The notes beneath the pieces were generated by a model, which did no database searches, was not told the DNA's origin, and worked only from the letters and a program-made list of their open reading frames with translations. This document shows positions 18,090 through 27,978 of a stretch of DNA of 64,000 nucleotides, one piece after another. Position numbers and translations under genes: made by a program. Positions within the stretch are counted from its first letter, which is position 1, and each line of letters begins with the position of its first letter. The stretch comes from Photobacterium proteolyticum (lineage in GTDB: Bacteria; Pseudomonadota; Gammaproteobacteria; Enterobacterales; Vibrionaceae), in the NCBI RefSeq assembly GCF_001939735.1, contig NZ_MJIL01000092.1, positions 132,185-196,184 of the forward strand, in the 5' to 3' direction.

Positions 18090-18552
18090 GAGAGTTCCTC
18101 TTCATTGACGTATATTCGTCCTTGTTTGTTGTTCAGATGTTTCTCCTTAACATCTGTGCAACGGAATATATGTCAGAACTCGAACAAATGTACACAAACG
18201 AACGTATTAATTTTCGTTTTCGAGTTATTTGTGTGAAGGTGATCGCTCATTTGAGCATTTGTGTAATGATTGCGAAGGAAAAAGCAACACTCCTGTTTAC
18301 AAAGTCGCCATGGTACGGCTATTGGCAAAGGAGCTTATATAGGGAGGTTATGTTATGAAATTAGTAGATAATAGCTGGAGTGGACATCTTAATTAACAGT
18401 GCATTTACTTTTTTGACGAGGTTGTGGGAAGAGGAGTTGAATCGCTATGTTGGTCTTTGCTCGATAACGAACATTCTGATCGGTTAAGTTAGGGTTCTTT
18501 GTTCTGTTGCCAAGTCTGCTGGCTTGGCAACAAGTGATTCTCAGTGGCAAAT
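18090..18552. promoter_or_regulatory. glpFK control region with GlpR-like and CRP-like sites
   Basis: A 463-bp gap. Compared with the known GlpR consensus (ATGTTCGWTAWCGAACAT), three sites stand out: TTGCTCGATAACGAACAT at 18457-18474 (16/18), ATGTCAGAACTCGAACAA at 18170-18187 (13/18) and a weaker TTTTCGTTTTCGAG-centred site at 18210-18227 (12/18). TGTGA-N6-TCGCT at 18232-18247 resembles a CRP site. The best GlpR match lies about 370 bp from the glpF start, close to the end of the helicase gene. A 13-codon frame with a strong ribosome binding site occurs at 18355-18396. A stem at 18505-18532 (TGTTGCCAAG/CTTGGCAACA) lacks a U-tract. Confidence 0.6.
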
Positions 18553-20478
18553 TTACACTAAATGTGGGTAGATGTTAGCGACCAGGGTCTGAGTTTGCCG
18601 GAAGGGATAGGCTTCCAGTTTGGCGAACCCACTCATCTGGCGGGCTTTTACTTTAGTATTCAGTGGTGATGTCATTCCGCACAAGAAGCGGGTGACGGCA
18701 GCAGATGATGGTTGTGAAGCGCACGCCGAGATAAAGGGATCACACCATGCTTTTAATGCGTTCTCAGAAACATCTGATAATTCAACGGTTCCCGGTAGGC
18801 TGGCTACATGTCCGCGGCATACCGAGCAATGTCCGCATTGTTGCGGAGCATTGTCATCGGCAAAATAGCCAGCAAGGGTAGAACTCAGGCACTGATCGCT
18901 TTCGAAGAAGCCCAACATACGCGTAATGCGCTCGATCTCGCTGTCCTCTTTTTTCCGGAAAAGCTCGTAGAGGCTCGCGGCTTGCTCCCGGATGTCGAAG
19001 TGAGGATTTTTGACGCGATAGACATCCGTCATTTGCTTGCTTTCAAGCTCGATCCAGCCTTTTTCACTGAAGTAATCGATGGCCGCTACTGCACGCTTTC
19101 GTTCAGTTTGGCTGCTTTGCCATAGAGCATCAAAGTCAACGGTGTGCCAGGTGCGGGCTTTGGGTGAACAGGCAAAAATATGGCTGACGAATTGGCGACG
19201 TTCGCCCTGAAATTGGTCGGTGATAAATTGCTGATCTTTGACCATTTTGAAACGGTAATCGGCAAAGTACGTATACTGCGGCTCAATGATCTGGTGCATC
19301 TCCAGATACACCAGCAGGGTTTTTAGCGGAAGCAGGCGAATGTTACTGTCTTTTGATAGCCGAGTTAACATCACTTCCCATTGTCCCGGACTGGCCTGTA
19401 TCTGGCTCAGTACCGTTTCTATCGCTGCCTGATCGGGCGTATCGCCATAGACAAAGTTTTCAAGGACGTTCAGTCCCGACTTATTAGCCAGCAGGGTACA
19501 GTTTGAAGGGAGCCCGTCGCGCCCTGCTCGGCCTATTTCCTGACTGTAGTTTTCAATCGATTTGGGTAAATCATAGTGAATAACCTGGCGGATATCGGCT
19601 TTATCGATGCCCATTCCAAAGGCTATGGTGGCAATGATGCAGCTATGTTGCCCAGCCATAAAGGCGTGCTGGATTCGCTGCCGTTGTTCCGAGTCCATCC
19701 CGGCATGGTAGGCCTGGGCCTGGTACCCTTGTTGATTTAGCCAGCTAGCTAATTGCTCAGCCGTTTTTTGTAAAGTGACATAGACAATTGTTGGCTGGCC
19801 GACTTGTTGTTCCAGCTGGCTTAACAGTGCCTGTTGTTTGTTTTCTTCTTCTGTCGGGGTGATGGTCAAGTCGAGGTTGTGGCGGTAGAAACCGGTGACC
19901 ACGACATTTTGCCTGTCGATAGCAAATTTCTGGCTCATATCTTCAATAACTGCCGGGGTCGCAGTTGCTGTCAGCAACAACACCTGAGGAATATTCAGCC
20001 ACTGGCGATGGGTGGGCAGCTTGAGGTAGTCCGGGCGGAAGTTATGTCCCCACTCGGAGATACAGTGAGCCTCATCGACAACCAGCAGTGAGATAGGGAC
20101 CTGTGAGATAAAATGGCGGAAGCGTTCGTTGTTTAGCCTCTCGACAGAGATCATCAGAACCTTTATTTCACCGTTTCTTACCCCCTGCATAACCTGCTGG
20201 CTCTCGTCCCAGCTTTGGCTCGAATCGATTGAAGCGGCTGGAATATTCTTGCTATACAGGAAGTCGAGCTGATCTTTCATCAGTGCCAGCAGAGGCGAAA
20301 TAACCAATGTCAGGTGTGGCAATTGGACAGCAGGCAACTGATAACACAATGACTTTCCGGAACCTGTCGGGAATATCGCACAGGCCGACTCGCCGCTTAA
20401 GATCTGCGTGATGACCTCTTCCTGTCCCGGACGAAGGTGATCAAAGCCAAAGTAGTTTTTCAGTGTTTGCTGGTACAT
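18553..20478 (-). CDS. RecQ family ATP-dependent DNA helicase (RecQ paralogue)
   Basis: 641 residues. The superfamily 2 motifs are clear: LRPGQEEVI (motif 0), FPTGSGKSLCYQLP with Walker A at 38-43, DEAHCISEWGHNFRPDY at 135-151, VTLQKTAEQLA and the motif VI region IGRAGRDGLPS. A zinc-binding segment ends CGHCSVCRGH near residue 570. After it there is no recognisable HRDC domain of E. coli RecQ type; the last 70 residues are unlike canonical RecQ. It is therefore probably the second RecQ-like helicase seen in vibrios. It unwinds DNA 3'-5' in repair or recombination; the specific role is unknown. Confidence 0.9.
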   Translation of the reverse strand: MYQQTLKNYFGFDHLRPGQEEVITQILSGESACAIFPTGSGKSLCYQLPAVQLPHLTLVISPLLALMKDQLDFLYSKNIPAASIDSSQSWDESQQVMQGVRNGEIKVLMISVERLNNERFRHFISQVPISLLVVDEAHCISEWGHNFRPDYLKLPTHRQWLNIPQVLLLTATATPAVIEDMSQKFAIDRQNVVVTGFYRHNLDLTITPTEEENKQQALLSQLEQQVGQPTIVYVTLQKTAEQLASWLNQQGYQAQAYHAGMDSEQRQRIQHAFMAGQHSCIIATIAFGMGIDKADIRQVIHYDLPKSIENYSQEIGRAGRDGLPSNCTLLANKSGLNVLENFVYGDTPDQAAIETVLSQIQASPGQWEVMLTRLSKDSNIRLLPLKTLLVYLEMHQIIEPQYTYFADYRFKMVKDQQFITDQFQGERRQFVSHIFACSPKARTWHTVDFDALWQSSQTERKRAVAAIDYFSEKGWIELESKQMTDVYRVKNPHFDIREQAASLYELFRKKEDSEIERITRMLGFFESDQCLSSTLAGYFADDNAPQQCGHCSVCRGHVASLPGTVELSDVSENALKAWCDPFISACASQPSSAAVTRFLCGMTSPLNTKVKARQMSGFAKLEAYPFRQTQTLVANIYPHLV

Positions 20479-20600
20479 AGGTAAAGAGAACTCTTAGCAC
20501 AAATGAAGGGTGATAATAACGTACCTGGGCGCTGGACAGTACCTAAGGTCGGTAAAAACGCAAAATAATCGGTGGGGATCGTAGGAAGCTGAAAAGTGTT

Positions 20601-20634
20601 GCTGCCTTAACGCATTAAACTGTGTTAAGGCAGC
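20601..20634 (-). terminator. Stem-loop terminator after the PAS-containing chemoreceptor gene
   Basis: GCTGCCTTAAC (20601-20611) pairs perfectly with GTTAAGGCAGC (20624-20634). Pairing can extend inward, leaving a smaller loop. It lies just past the stop at 20643 on the minus strand. The following sequence has only a short T-run (CTTTTC), so termination may be partial. Confidence 0.7.
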
Positions 20635-20642
20635 CGTCGCTG

Positions 20643-22208
20643 TTATTTTTCCTCGAAGCGTGCTGCCAGAAGGTGGAAGTCATTTACTTTATTCTTCAGG
20701 GTCGCGCTGCCTTGCTCTACCTGTTCGACTTCATCAAGGTTTTGCTGTGAGGCATCGGCGATCACATGAATATGCTGGCTAGTTTGCTCTGACAACTGCT
20801 CTTGCTCCGAAGCTGATGAGGAAACCTGACCAATCAGTTGGTTGATTTCCTGCATATTCTGTTCGACCAGCTCAAGGCATTGTGCGCCTTTGGCGGCGAT
20901 ATCGACACATTCGTTGGTTTTGTCCCGATTGTTTTCAATAACGGTCTGCCAGTCATTGATGGTTGCCATCATTTGCTCGATGCTGTTCTGGATTTGCTCG
21001 GTAGCCGTTTGGGTCCGGGATGACAGAGCACGTACCTCGTCAGCAACTACCGCAAAACCACGGCCATGTTCGCCGGCACGGGCGGCCTCGATGGCGGCGT
21101 TAAGCGCAAGCAGGTTGGTCTGATCAGCAATACCGCTGATTTCTGACATGACAGTGCTGACCTTATTGGCTTCGCTGCCGAGCTGGTGGGTTGCAGCCGT
21201 TGCCTGTTCAGCCTGGGCTGATAACGTCTGCAGGCTGCTTTGGGTCGAATCAAGCTGTTCACGGGTTTGATCGCAGTGAATGCGCGTCTCATCCAACAGG
21301 GTGTTGCTGTCACTGGCATGAGATGCAACCGAGCGCGCAGAGTCGGCAATGTCATTCATTGCGTTGGCAACACGATGAATGTTGGTGTTCTGGGTTGAGA
21401 TCGCCTGGTTCACCCGGCTGGCCGATTCGCTGAGCTGATCGGCAAGATCATGTAACGGAGCCGCGGAATCCGTCATTCTTCCTAGTACAGTACGAATACG
21501 TGCTGAGGCCATTTTTATACGGTAGTCGGCAACGGAAAACTTATCGCTGCCAGAGAAAATGAGTCGGCTGATGCTGTCGTATCGCTTTTGAAGTTCTTTT
21601 AGGCGTATCGGGGTATCGAAGATTTCCTGACGGAACAATAGGCCGATAACAGCTAATGGTGTGAACATGAGGGCATTTTGCACGCTGATACCGTCATTGA
21701 ACAGGTTGGCGGTAGCGGGCAAGACACATGATGCAGCCAGCGCACAGTACTTAAACGAATCAGGAAGAGAAAAGGCGGCTTTACGCCCACGCTGCTCCGC
21801 TTTCAATAATTGCTTATAGGCTGTAGTGGCAACCTTAACCCATTGAGATTTAGGTTTAACGCGGACTGATTGATAGCCTGTTACCTGGCCATTCTCATAA
21901 ATTGGTGTGACGTAGGCATCTACCCAGTAAAAGTTGCCACTTTTTGCTTGGTTTTTGACAATACCGCGCCAGGCCTTGCCGTCCCGCAGGCATGACCATA
22001 AATCGGCAAAAGCGGCTTTAGGCATATCCGGGTGGCGAATAATATTGTGGTTTTGACCGATGAGCTCTTGTTCACTATAGCCGGCTACTCGGCAGAAAGA
22101 TGGGTTGCAGTAGGTGATCACACCTTTGAGGTTGGTCGTCGAGACGAGTTGTTCACCTTCCGGAAATGTTATTTCGCTTGGATTTGAAAAGATGTTGCGA
22201 GCTGACAT
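20643..22208 (-). CDS. Methyl-accepting chemotaxis protein with N-terminal PAS domain (Aer-like)
   Basis: 521 residues. Residues about 15-120 form a PAS domain ([29 protein letters not shown], then [24 protein letters not shown]), the arrangement of Aer-type redox/energy sensors. Two hydrophobic segments around 155-200 anchor it with almost no periplasmic part. The signalling domain contains the invariant hairpin tip [20 protein letters not shown] and [15 protein letters not shown]. It should sense an internal signal, perhaps through bound FAD or haem, and control CheA. No pentapeptide receptor tail for CheR is visible. The promoter lies in the gap above 22208. Confidence 0.92.
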   Translation of the reverse strand: MSARNIFSNPSEITFPEGEQLVSTTNLKGVITYCNPSFCRVAGYSEQELIGQNHNIIRHPDMPKAAFADLWSCLRDGKAWRGIVKNQAKSGNFYWVDAYVTPIYENGQVTGYQSVRVKPKSQWVKVATTAYKQLLKAEQRGRKAAFSLPDSFKYCALAASCVLPATANLFNDGISVQNALMFTPLAVIGLLFRQEIFDTPIRLKELQKRYDSISRLIFSGSDKFSVADYRIKMASARIRTVLGRMTDSAAPLHDLADQLSESASRVNQAISTQNTNIHRVANAMNDIADSARSVASHASDSNTLLDETRIHCDQTREQLDSTQSSLQTLSAQAEQATAATHQLGSEANKVSTVMSEISGIADQTNLLALNAAIEAARAGEHGRGFAVVADEVRALSSRTQTATEQIQNSIEQMMATINDWQTVIENNRDKTNECVDIAAKGAQCLELVEQNMQEINQLIGQVSSSASEQEQLSEQTSQHIHVIADASQQNLDEVEQVEQGSATLKNKVNDFHLLAARFEEK

Positions 22209-22684
22209 TTTAAATAAACCTGAAATGTACGGTACTTATTTAGAGGTACCTTGTTATAAATCAGGCTAATGAAAACATAATATGATAGGACGTATCAATA
22301 TATTAATAGATTTTTGCTACCTAAGACTGCTTATGTCGTGTTTTTGACTGTTTATTTGCCAATTTTATGGCTATGTGCCTGTTGGGTTACGGTCATGTTG
22401 TGCGCTTGGTTACTGGCGAGAAAAGCAAAATCTTGCTTTTTTGCATGCTTACTGGCTTGAATTACTAGAGTTCCCTGTATTTCACTGTTTAATGTCTTTT
22501 TTGACTCTTTTGGGGGGATTGGGTCAATTTTTACCCAAATCTTTATTGCCTGAGTAAAAGAAGTGGAGTGTGTCCTATTTTATAAACGTGCGCATAGTTT
22601 TGCATATCAATAGGTAGTGGCATATACCCATAATCGGTATGGTTACCATACATCTCAACAGCTTAGAACAAGTCAGGAATAACA
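22209..22684. promoter_or_regulatory. Divergent promoter region between two chemoreceptor genes
   Basis: A 476-bp gap with no convincing gene. A near-perfect palindrome, GTATGGTTACCATAC (22637-22651, single central base), lies 34 bp upstream of the plus-strand receptor gene and could be an operator. GTGCGCATAGTTTTGCATATCA (two short blocks, 22588-22609) recurs in split form near 14590. A small U-tailed hairpin, AAAAGCAA/TTGCTTTT (22421-22440), has no obvious upstream gene. Confidence 0.4.
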
Positions 22685-24328
22685 ATGTTGTGGTTCAGAA
22701 ATCTCTCTTTTCGTTGGAAGTTCATTACTCCGATAATGCTTGTCGTTACTTTGTTCAGTGGTCTGTTTGCGACGATTGTACTGGTCCTAAAGGATCAGGC
22801 TGACGCGAGTAAAATTCTTACAGATGAAATGCAGCCAGTACTTGAGCAGTTAGAGGATGGCTATCGCGATATCTATCAGGTGATTACTGCTGGCCAAGGG
22901 ATGATTTTGTCGCAGCGCGATCCGGCGCAGTTGCAATATCATACCGAGGAGTTTAACGATAACAGTGCGAAGGCATTGTTGCGCTTTCAATCTCCGCAAG
23001 CGCTGATTGATAACGGCTTTCTTGGTGCAGAAAGCGAACAGACGTTGCAAAAACTGAACGCAAGTTATGCCAAGTGGTTACAGTATTATCAAACCATGAT
23101 AGAGCAGCCTGATTTGGCGGGAATGTACTATCAGGAGCACAGAATACAGATTGAAGAGGACTTCAATACACTTCGGACTTCGCTGCTGGCGATACGTGAT
23201 GAAATTCAGTTGGCACAGCTGGATTTAAAGCAGCAGCTCGTTGCTAAATCTGAACTGATTTCTTTAATCATTGAGGGTGGAATCACCGTCACCATTATCT
23301 TCTCAGCTCTAATCGCCTGGTTGGTATCACGTTTGGTCAGTGCGCCGTTGAAGCGTTTATCACTGGCGATGAACGATATTGCGGTCGGGCATGGTGATTT
23401 AACCCAACGCATTCAGGAAGACAGCAAGGATGAAATTGGTATGCTGGCCAACTCTTTTAATGAGTTTGTGTCCAGAATCCATATCATGATCATCGAAGTC
23501 GCGCTGACCTTGCAGGCAGTCCAGTCAGAAACGGGCCGTATACAGCAAGAAACTCTGGGCGTGGTGTCAAATGCCTCCCGTCAGCAGGGAGAAAGCACAC
23601 AGGCTGCAACGGCGGTCAATGAAATGAGCGCGACCAGTGACACCGTAACAGAGCACGCCAACGAAGCCGCTCAGGCGACACAGAGTGCGAGTTCCGAGTC
23701 TCAGACTGCACGCGACATGTTGAGTGATACGGTTGTCTCTATTCACAAACTGGCAGAAGAAATTGAGTCATCAAGTGTCGTTATTAGCCATCTTGAGCGT
23801 GATGTGGGTAACATCGCTTCTATTCTTGATGTGATCAGAGGCATTGCGGATCAGACCAACTTGCTAGCGTTGAATGCCGCTATCGAGGCCGCACGTGCTG
23901 GTGAGCAGGGCAGAGGCTTCGCGGTTGTTGCTGATGAGGTTCGTACGCTTGCCAGCAAGACCCAGGACAGTACTGGCGAAATTCAGGTGATGATTGAGCG
24001 TCTTCAGCAAGGGGCAAGGGCGGCTGTACAGGCAATGGAATCGAGTCGTGAAAGTAGTACCTATACGGTACAGCAGGCCAACACAGCCAATGATTCTATT
24101 GATGCTATCAGCCAATCGATTAGCGTGATTAATGAAATGAACCTGCAGATAGCAGCGGCAGCTACGCAGCAAAGCCAAGTCAGCGATAGCATTAACCGTA
24201 ACGTGCAGGAAATTGCTTCGATGAGTCATGATATGGTCGGCAAGGTCAAAACGACCGAGCAGGGTTTTGAGATGCTCACGACTCAGTGTGCACAACTTGA
24301 AGAGCTGGTGGGGCAGTTCCGTACCTAA
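22685..24328 (+). CDS. Methyl-accepting chemotaxis protein (transmembrane, HAMP)
   Basis: 547 residues. TM1 is at about 12-35 ([20 protein letters not shown]), followed by a helical periplasmic sensor of about 155 residues (four-helix-bundle type, with repeated heptad-like segments). TM2 is at about 194-216 and is followed by a HAMP linker ([22 protein letters not shown]). The cytoplasmic domain contains [20 protein letters not shown] and [15 protein letters not shown]. It transmits an external chemical signal to CheA. The ligand cannot be deduced. Confidence 0.94.
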   Translation: MLWFRNLSFRWKFITPIMLVVTLFSGLFATIVLVLKDQADASKILTDEMQPVLEQLEDGYRDIYQVITAGQGMILSQRDPAQLQYHTEEFNDNSAKALLRFQSPQALIDNGFLGAESEQTLQKLNASYAKWLQYYQTMIEQPDLAGMYYQEHRIQIEEDFNTLRTSLLAIRDEIQLAQLDLKQQLVAKSELISLIIEGGITVTIIFSALIAWLVSRLVSAPLKRLSLAMNDIAVGHGDLTQRIQEDSKDEIGMLANSFNEFVSRIHIMIIEVALTLQAVQSETGRIQQETLGVVSNASRQQGESTQAATAVNEMSATSDTVTEHANEAAQATQSASSESQTARDMLSDTVVSIHKLAEEIESSSVVISHLERDVGNIASILDVIRGIADQTNLLALNAAIEAARAGEQGRGFAVVADEVRTLASKTQDSTGEIQVMIERLQQGARAAVQAMESSRESSTYTVQQANTANDSIDAISQSISVINEMNLQIAAAATQQSQVSDSINRNVQEIASMSHDMVGKVKTTEQGFEMLTTQCAQLEELVGQFRT

Positions 24329-24358
24329 AACATATCAAACCTCCAACTCGCGATAATC

Positions 24359-24382
24359 AACATCCGCCTTTTGGCGGATGTT
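24359..24382 (+). terminator. Rho-independent terminator after the chemoreceptor gene
   Basis: AACATCCGCC (24359-24368) pairs with GGCGGATGTT (24373-24382) around a TTTT loop and is followed by TTTCGTTTG. It is 31 bp past the stop of the receptor gene at 24328. Confidence 0.9.
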
Positions 24383-24483
24383 TTCGTTTGACCGAAAATT
24401 AAGATTGATCAATATCTATATGAACTATCAATGACTTAAGATATCCTACCAGTAACTGAACATTGTTTGTAAAGGAGTGAGTC

Positions 24484-25476
24484 ATGCCAGACATGCCGGC
24501 CATGCCATATGATACGTTAGTTACTGTAGGGATTTTCATTATTGTCGCGATTGTGTTCATTGCCTCCGGGGTGAAGACCGTTGCACAGGGGAATGAGTGG
24601 ACTGTTGAGCGTTTTGGTCGTTATACCAAAACATTGCGTCCGGGGTTAAATCTGATTGTTCCTTTTGTTGATAAAATTGGTAATAAGATCAACATGATGG
24701 AAAGGGTGCTTGATATTCCTGCTCAGGAAGTGATTTCGCGTGATAATGCGAACGTCACCATTGATGCGGTCTGTTTCGTTCAGGTTGTTGATGCGGCAAA
24801 AGCAGCCTATGAGGTCAATGATCTCGAGCATGCGATTCGAAACCTCACTCTTACCAACATTCGTACTGTTCTGGGCTCGATGGAGCTGGATGAAATGCTA
24901 TCGCAGCGTGACAGGATCAACAGTCAGCTGCTGACGATTGTCGATCAGGCGACTAACCCATGGGGTGTAAAAGTTACCCGTATCGAAATTCGAGATGTGC
25001 AGCCACCTGCTGATTTGACTGCGGCTATGAACGCGCAGATGAAAGCCGAGCGTAACAAGCGTGCCGAAGTATTAGAAGCGGAAGGTGTCCGTCAGGCCGA
25101 GATCCTGCGCGCCGAAGGTCACAAGCAATCAGAAATCCTTCGTGCCGAAGGTGACAAGCAGGCCGCAATTCTTCAGGCCGAGGCACGTGAACGTGCAGCA
25201 GAAGCGGAAGCGCGTGCAACGGCTATGGTGTCGGATGCGATTGCTCAGGGTGATTTGCAGGCCGTGAACTACTTTATTGCCCAAGGCTATACCGATGCAC
25301 TTAAGTCTATTGGCCAGGCAGAAAATGGTAAAATTATAATGTTACCACTAGAAGCAACAGGCTTGATGGGATCAGTAGCGGGTATTGCTGAACTACTTAA
25401 TCAGTCTAATCAATCCCAATCTAAGCTATCTCCGTCAAAGCAAGCTGAGTCGACAAGCAAAGGAACAAAAGCATGA
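24484..25476 (+). CDS. qmcA: SPFH/Band 7 membrane protein (QmcA-like, stomatin family)
   Basis: 330 residues. One N-terminal membrane helix (about 12-32) is followed by the band-7 core ([20 protein letters not shown] to [15 protein letters not shown]) and a charged coiled coil built of [30 protein letters not shown] repeats (about 200-240), as in stomatin and paraslipin homologues. It would oligomerise as a membrane-microdomain scaffold. The next gene, an NfeD-like protein, overlaps its stop by 4 bp, the usual QmcA-YbbK pairing. AAGGAG precedes the ATG. Confidence 0.93.
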   Translation: MPDMPAMPYDTLVTVGIFIIVAIVFIASGVKTVAQGNEWTVERFGRYTKTLRPGLNLIVPFVDKIGNKINMMERVLDIPAQEVISRDNANVTIDAVCFVQVVDAAKAAYEVNDLEHAIRNLTLTNIRTVLGSMELDEMLSQRDRINSQLLTIVDQATNPWGVKVTRIEIRDVQPPADLTAAMNAQMKAERNKRAEVLEAEGVRQAEILRAEGHKQSEILRAEGDKQAAILQAEARERAAEAEARATAMVSDAIAQGDLQAVNYFIAQGYTDALKSIGQAENGKIIMLPLEATGLMGSVAGIAELLNQSNQSQSKLSPSKQAESTSKGTKA

Positions 25477-25925
25477 TAGCGCTTTTGGAGCAAGTGAACT
25501 TCTGGCACTGGATAGCATTTGGTTTAGTGCTATTGCTGCTGGAGCTACTGGGCACAGCCGGGTATCTGCTGTGGCTGGGCTTATCTGCGTTGCTGGTAGG
25601 CGCGATAATGTCGATGATACCGATGAGCTGGTCATTGCAATGGCTCACATTTGCCGTGTTCTCATTGTTCTCTACCTGGCTTTGGTGGCGCTATCAGCAC
25701 CGAAAGGATCGTGTTGACGATCAGGGTAGAACGCTAAATCAACGTACGGAACAGATGATCGGCCAGACATGTATTTTGGAGCAGCCGCTTCCAGTATCAC
25801 AGGGGCGCATCCGCCTGGGTGATACCTCTTGGTTGGCAAAAACCGATAAGCCACTTGAAGCCGGTACCTTAGTTGAGGTGGTTGCTGTCGAAGGTATTGT
25901 CTTGGTCGTGCAAGCCAAGCAATAA
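25473..25925 (+). CDS. NfeD family membrane protein (YbbK-like)
   Basis: 150 residues. Three hydrophobic helices (about 10-75) include [20 protein letters not shown] and the [10 protein letters not shown] boundary, followed by a small OB-fold C-terminal domain ([36 protein letters not shown]). This is the short NfeD1b type without a protease domain. ATGA overlap with the SPFH gene indicates translational coupling and a joint complex in the inner membrane. Confidence 0.92.
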   Translation: MIALLEQVNFWHWIAFGLVLLLLELLGTAGYLLWLGLSALLVGAIMSMIPMSWSLQWLTFAVFSLFSTWLWWRYQHRKDRVDDQGRTLNQRTEQMIGQTCILEQPLPVSQGRIRLGDTSWLAKTDKPLEAGTLVEVVAVEGIVLVVQAKQ

Positions 25926-25950
25926 AGAGATAAGCGCAATAGCTAAACCG

Positions 25951-25972
25951 GGGCTGTGCTTGAGCACGGCCC
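25951..25972 (+). terminator. Rho-independent terminator after the qmcA-nfeD pair
   Basis: GGGCTGTGC (25951-25959) pairs with GCACGGCCC (25964-25972), with one G-U pair and a TTGA loop. TTTTTG follows. It lies 26 bp after the stop at 25925. Confidence 0.9.
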
Positions 25973-26209
25973 TTTTTGTATGTATTGGTAGAACAGTACT
26001 ATGCCTAAACTATTGCTTATTGGTCTTATTAGTATCGTTTCATATATTGGTAAATGTGGCATCTATTACAGATGGTAAGCATTGTTTTATGAAACAATTT
26101 GCCACGTTTACGTTCTGTGAAAGATAGTGTGTTAAACCATTCTATATGATGCCACTCAACGTTGCTTTATGTGTATTTATCACAAACACTGGTTTACAAG
26201 GAGGTAAGT

Positions 26210-26842
26210 TTGGACCAACAAGCATATTGGGATGAGCAATTTGAGGACAATGGCTGTGTCTGGGGGAGTCAGCCCAGCGTGGCGACGGATATTGCGATAT
26301 CTCTTTTTAAAGACAATAACGCGCAGAGTGTTTTAATTCCCGGTGCAGGCTATGGAAGAAACAGTAAAGCACTTACCTCTGACGGGTTTGATATAACGGG
26401 TATTGAAATATCTTCTTCTGCCTGCCAATTAGCAGAGGGCTATGATCCGGCGATGACGCTGCTTAATTGCTCTCTTTTTGACGCCCCGTTGCCCGCTGAA
26501 GAATTTGATGCCGTTTTTTGCTTCGATGTCCTTCATCTGTTTCTTGAAGAAGAACGTCGTCGATTTATTGCCAAATGTGCAGATCTTGTAAAGCCAAACG
26601 GCCTTATGTTTTTTACGGTCCTATCGGAAAACGATGATTATTTTGGAAGTGGGGTTGAAGTAGAACCTGGCACCTTTGAAGTGAAAGCTGGAAAATATAT
26701 TCACTTTTTTACAGCGGGTGATTTAAGGGATAGCTTTCAACGGTACTGTATTCTTCAAGAGGGGCAATTTAAAGACAGCGTCAAACATGCAAAACATGGC
26801 CTCAAAGAATATCAGGTACGATACATTTGTGTTCGAAAGTAA
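26210..26842 (+). CDS. SAM-dependent class I methyltransferase
   Basis: A perfect AAGGAGG at 26198-26204 points to the TTG at 26210 as the start (211 aa), rather than the in-frame TTG at 26162. It begins MDQQAYWDEQFEDNGCVWGS. SAM-binding motif I is VLIPGAGYGRNSKAL, followed by the acidic ITGIEIS and motif IV-like AVFCFDVLHLFLEEE. The protein resembles tellurite-resistance/thiopurine-like small-molecule methyltransferases, but its substrate cannot be told. Followed 29 bp later by an acetyltransferase-like gene, so probably a two-gene unit. Confidence 0.87.
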   Translation: MDQQAYWDEQFEDNGCVWGSQPSVATDIAISLFKDNNAQSVLIPGAGYGRNSKALTSDGFDITGIEISSSACQLAEGYDPAMTLLNCSLFDAPLPAEEFDAVFCFDVLHLFLEEERRRFIAKCADLVKPNGLMFFTVLSENDDYFGSGVEVEPGTFEVKAGKYIHFFTAGDLRDSFQRYCILQEGQFKDSVKHAKHGLKEYQVRYICVRK

Positions 26843-26871
26843 GTTCTTTATAGAAGCTCTAAAGAGGTGAA

Positions 26872-27321
26872 ATGAAGTTTGTAGACTTAAAGAGTATAAA
26901 CCTCGACAGATTAGTTGCCTTTCTAAACGAAAACGACATTAGGGCGCATTTAATCAAACATGCGTTGTATGACACTCAAACTGCTCAAGAATGGGTAAAT
27001 AGCAAGCTGGCGCTTGATGCATTGGAGGGGTGTTATGTTCGTGCAATCGAAGTCGAAGGTTCATTAGCAGGCTGGTGTGGGATCCAACCCGATGACTCTG
27101 TTTATGAAATTGCTATTGTATTGCAGAAAAGCTGTTGGGGCATGGGTATTCCTGTATTCAGACAGTTATTGGAAACAGCCAAAAAGATGGGCCATAAAGA
27201 AGTCGTGCTTAACTTGCTGGACAGTAGGCCACAATATGAAAGCTTGCGTCGCCTGGCGAGTAAAGTAGAGAAAAGACATATTCATGGGGGCTGCTTTACG
27301 ACGTATCATATTTTGTTGTGA
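26872..27321 (+). CDS. GNAT-like acetyltransferase domain protein, 149 aa
   Basis: 149 residues with the order of elements of a GNAT fold: N-terminal helices, EGSLAGWCGIQPDDSVYEIAIVLQKSCWGMGI (beta4 and the start of the acetyl-CoA loop), a helix QLLETAKKMGHKEVVLNLL and a final strand. The acetyl-CoA loop (CWGMGIPVFRQL) is a degenerate form of the usual Q/RxxGxG/A. The family assignment is therefore likely but not certain, and the substrate is unknown. AAAGAGGTGAA precedes the ATG. It follows the methyltransferase gene closely. Confidence 0.7.
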   Translation: MKFVDLKSINLDRLVAFLNENDIRAHLIKHALYDTQTAQEWVNSKLALDALEGCYVRAIEVEGSLAGWCGIQPDDSVYEIAIVLQKSCWGMGIPVFRQLLETAKKMGHKEVVLNLLDSRPQYESLRRLASKVEKRHIHGGCFTTYHILL

Positions 27322-27978
27322 GTCATGGTTTCTTCCAGCTGTCAGGTGTGAGTCAATCCGCGGTGAGATGTCTGAAAATGTTGCAAGGCATATCGCTGAT
27401 TAACGTGTAGGTGATTTTATCTAAGTTAAATAGGCTCATTACATACTAGAATATAAAAATGAATGGTATATAAATAGAGTATATATCGTTTCTGCACTTC
27501 TTAAGCTATCTGGTCGACACTCCGAGTAAAGTATCGATAAGTGGCATGGTAAGGCTATGTGGGTAGTACTTACAGTTTTGTGTGTTTACATTAGCATCTA
27601 ATGATGCTTGTATTAGTTGCTAAAAAAAATAAATAAAGCAGGATAATATCCCAACTATTTCCAAGGTTTTTTAGTTTTTGGTGGTTTGTATATTGTCAAT
27701 GACTTGTGTTTTGGCTTTTTACCTCCGTATTCTGTAGGGTAAATATTGTTTGATATTCAATCTGTAGAGATTAATTTTGTTTACCATGATAACTTTAGTT
27801 AATGTGTTTGTTTTCTTTTTTTTTGGTAAGTTTACATTTTATTCTGTTAGCTCATCGAACTTGAGATTTTTCTCCTTCCCGTTTATAACTTTACATTCTC
27901 CAGATTTTCAGGTTTTGGCAATGTTCAGCTTGGTTTAATTATATTTTGGTGAAATACCACTCTAACAAGAAATAGATA
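27322..27978. other. AT-rich intergenic region without recognisable genes
   Basis: 657 bp, markedly richer in A+T than the flanks, with long T-runs (for example 27813-27826) and no ORF with a ribosome binding site. No terminator hairpin was found after the GNAT-like gene by eye. The region precedes an equally AT-rich gene of unknown function and may have been acquired together with it. Confidence 0.5.

Noticed and set aside
18122-18358. 78-codon plus-strand frame upstream of glpF
   Set aside because: It overlaps the GlpR- and CRP-like sites, lacks a ribosome binding site, and the product looks random.
18505-18532. Hairpin TGTTGCCAAG/CTTGGCAACA as a terminator for the helicase gene
   Set aside because: The stem is perfect, but neither strand has a U-tract after it; kept only as a note in the control region.
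22421-22440. AAAAGCAA/TTGCTTTT hairpin with T-run as evidence for a small RNA
   Set aside because: It looks like a terminator, but no promoter or defined transcript start can be pointed to upstream.
22375-22557. 60-codon plus-strand frame in the gap between the chemoreceptor genes
   Set aside because: No ribosome binding site, Cys/Leu-rich unlikely product, and it runs through the promoter region of the minus-strand receptor gene.
25080-25200. Tandem 36-bp-like repeat in the SPFH gene as a minisatellite
   Set aside because: The RAEG/KQ..EIL repeats are the normal coiled-coil repeats of the stomatin family and are conserved at the protein level.
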